Below, one piece after another: positions 31,522 to 32,997 of a stretch of 32,997 bases of DNA (the stretch's first letter is position 1; every line of letters begins with the position of its first letter). Location of the stretch: positions 1 to 32,997 of the forward strand of contig JAJPXZ010000174.1 in assembly GCA_021205245.1 (NCBI GenBank), given 5' to 3'. The position numbers and the translations under genes are program-made. Below the pieces are notes generated by a model. The model was not told the DNA's origin, did not search any database, and saw only the letters and a list, made by a program, of their open reading frames with translations. This DNA comes from Planctomycetaceae bacterium (GTDB lineage Bacteria > Planctomycetota > SZUA-567).

Positions 31522-32372
31522 TGCGCGTTCTCTCCACCATTTTCTATATGCTGCTGAGTATTCTCGGACTCAGCGTGATCAGCCTCGGCTCTCTAATTGC
31601 CGTGCAGTATTTTCGCGGCCAGGTAACGGGCAGGGATCTGCACAGCATCATGCGGGTCATCGGCGGCACCCACCGCATCATCATACCGAACGACACTTAC
31701 GAACGGTTTACGGAATACGCCCAGGATGAAGAGCGGGCGCGGACCGAGCTGGAACTGAACCGCGGCCTGCCGGAAACGCGCGACCCTGCCGCCCGCCGGG
31801 CGCAGGAGGCGCAGGTGGCGTTGACGGAGAGCCTGGAGGTCCAGACACGGCTTCTGAACGAGCAAAAGCGCATTGTCGAAGGACTGCGTCAGGACGTCGA
31901 ATACCAGAAGGGCGAGGTGGTCAAATTGCAGCAGGCTTTGGCGCAGGAACGCGAACGCCGCGCCACGGTGGAGCAGGACGCCGCCACGGCCAAATTGCGG
32001 GCCACCCTCTCGGGAATGGACGCCGGCGACGTCGGCGTGTTCCTCTCCGAAATTGTCCGCGACCCGTCGCAGGGGGGGCCGAACGAGGCGGCGCGGATAC
32101 TCCGCACCCATCTGTCGTCGGCGTTCTCGGCCGAAGTGTTGGGTGAAATGCCGATTCCCGACAGGCAGCGGGTGATACCGCTTCTCGAGAACCAGTTCGC
32201 CGGCGTGCCGCCGGATGCGGTGGTGCGAATCTTCACCGACAACCGTATGAGCACGAATGAGATGATTGTCTATATGTTGCAGATGAACCCGACCCAGGCG
32301 CTGGGGGTGTTCCTGCGGCTGCCGTCCACTATCCAGGACCAGATGGCACCGCAGATATTACGGAACAGTTAG
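31521..32372 (+). CDS. MotE-like / FliJ-partner membrane-anchored coiled-coil protein
   Basis: The 283-residue protein has one N-terminal membrane helix (STIFYMLLSILGLSVISLGS, residues 5-24), a periplasmic-looking stretch, a long coiled coil (about 90-165: ARRAQEAQVALTESLEVQ to ERERRATVEQDAA) and a C-terminal helical domain (170-283) with MgtE-N/FliG-like repeats such as LSGMDAGDVGVFLSEIV, AEVLGEMPIPDRQRVIPLLE and MLQMNPTQALGVFLRLP. This order matches MotE-type flagellar proteins encoded after fliJ. The start is GTG 31521 behind a very strong AGGAGG. MotE chaperones the stator protein MotC in other bacteria; the same role here is inferred. Confidence 0.65.
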   Translation: MRVLSTIFYMLLSILGLSVISLGSLIAVQYFRGQVTGRDLHSIMRVIGGTHRIIIPNDTYERFTEYAQDEERARTELELNRGLPETRDPAARRAQEAQVALTESLEVQTRLLNEQKRIVEGLRQDVEYQKGEVVKLQQALAQERERRATVEQDAATAKLRATLSGMDAGDVGVFLSEIVRDPSQGGPNEAARILRTHLSSAFSAEVLGEMPIPDRQRVIPLLENQFAGVPPDAVVRIFTDNRMSTNEMIVYMLQMNPTQALGVFLRLPSTIQDQMAPQILRNS

Positions 32373-32400
32373 GTGTCAAGGCAGGTTGGTTTTCAGTGTT

Positions 32401-32997
32401 TTATACCACCGGCTCGCCGCTCTGCAAGCGGCGGTCGGCGATGACCTCTTGCACCAGTTCCTCGTCCACCAACGGCACCGATTTGCCGAAGCCGGTGAAC
32501 AGCGCGAGATCCGAGAGGTAGTTGAGATTACGCGGCACGCCGCCGGCGCTGGCGATAATCAGGTCTTCCGCACCCTTTGTGAAAATTTCTCCCGTCCCGC
32601 CCGCCACGCTCAGGCGATGCCGCAGATAGTTGCGCGCATCGTCTTCACTTAATCCCAGTAAATGATATTTGACCGTCAACCGCTGCGACAACTGCGGCAG
32701 CGATTCGACGCGTTCTCGCAGTTCCGGCTGGCCCACCAGAATGAGGGTGAGGGAGAATTCGCGGTCCTGTTGGAAATTCAGAAGCAGGCGGATTTCCTCG
32801 AGGGTGGCGTCGTTATGGACAACCTGCCCCTCGTCGACGATGACCAGGGTCCGCGAGCCGCGCTTCTGGTTGGCCCAGAGGAATTTCTCCATCCGTTCGA
32901 ACATTTCCGGCTTGGTGAGACCGGCGATATCGAAGCCGAACTGCCGCAACAGCTCGCCCAGGAGTTCCTGCGGTTCGAGGTTGGGGTAGGGGATGAG
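32401..32997 (-). CDS. ExeA/GspA-type AAA+ ATPase (N-terminus beyond window edge)
   Basis: The minus frame is open from the right edge (LIPYPNLEPQELLGELLRQF) to the stop at 32401, so only the C-terminal 198 residues are visible. The Walker B motif RTLVIVDEGQ, the sensor region LTLILVGQPELRERVES, an arginine-finger-like LPQLSQRLTVKYHL and the lid (GGVPRNLNYLSDLALF) match the ExeA/GspA and TniB-like AAA family. Walker A lies outside the window. Members assist type II secretion or pilus assembly by acting at peptidoglycan, or work in transposition; chromosomal context near flagellar genes favours the former. It converges on the MotE-like gene with 28 bases between stops. Confidence 0.85.
   Translation of the reverse strand, partial: LIPYPNLEPQELLGELLRQFGFDIAGLTKPEMFERMEKFLWANQKRGSRTLVIVDEGQVVHNDATLEEIRLLLNFQQDREFSLTLILVGQPELRERVESLPQLSQRLTVKYHLLGLSEDDARNYLRHRLSVAGGTGEIFTKGAEDLIIASAGGVPRNLNYLSDLALFTGFGKSVPLVDEELVQEVIADRRLQSGEPVV

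Overview
The window is about 33 kb of GC-rich bacterial DNA. Its gene content points to an anaerobic, fermentative, flagellated Gram-negative bacterium: an oxygen-sensitive glycyl radical enzyme with its radical-SAM activase, a 2-hydroxyacyl-CoA dehydratase-type activator, a crotonase/3-hydroxybutyryl-CoA dehydrogenase pair, an ATP-type phosphofructokinase of the long group, FliJ with a MotE-like partner, an ExeA/GspA-type ATPase and a Lys/Ala/Pro-rich histone H1-like protein. The Lys-rich protein and the ExeA ATPase would suit a planctomycete/Lentisphaerae-like or deltaproteobacterial lineage. I cannot fix the taxon from sequence reading alone.

Layout. (1) 1-6.2 kb holds mixed housekeeping and accessory genes: the H1-like protein (cut by the left edge), a ketopantoate reductase fused to Sel1 repeats, a BadF/HgdC-type activator, a GyrI-like ligand-binding protein, a secreted protein, a STAS protein and a YugP-like zinc peptidase. 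(2) 6.2-9.7 kb holds a LigD-like protein with phosphoesterase and polymerase domains but no ligase domain. It faces a scar of three gene remnants (ModE-like, class-V aminotransferase, YedE) that looks like a collapsed selenium/sulfur-trafficking locus. (3) 9.7-12.8 kb holds hbd, crt and a MATE transporter on the minus strand. (4) 13.3-23.8 kb is the main catabolic island. A sigma-54 enhancer-binding activator is followed by a clear -24/-12 promoter and an operon of glycyl radical enzyme, minimal activase, AGCS-type symporter, TIM-barrel epimerase/isomerase, GldA-like dehydrogenase and DJ-1/Hsp31-like protein, closed by a terminator. (5) 23.8-28.8 kb is a second catabolic island: RpiR regulator, divergent enolase paralog, GntP permease and APH-fold small-molecule kinase. 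(6) 28.9-33 kb holds tRNA-Pro(TGG) directly downstream of phosphofructokinase, a small membrane protein, FliJ, a MotE-like protein and an ExeA-type ATPase (cut by the right edge).

How the genes may work together (inference). In island 4 the symporter would import a small, possibly amino-acid-like, substrate. The glycyl radical enzyme would cleave or dehydrate it, and the GldA-like and DJ-1-like proteins would handle a reactive carbonyl product. In island 5 GntP would import a sugar acid, the kinase would phosphorylate it, and the enolase-like protein would dehydrate the phospho-acid, under RpiR control. The enolase paralog lacks the histidine equivalent to yeast His373 and has Asp for Glu168, so its substrate is probably not ordinary 2-phosphoglycerate. 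These two modules are the best candidates for undescribed biochemistry here.
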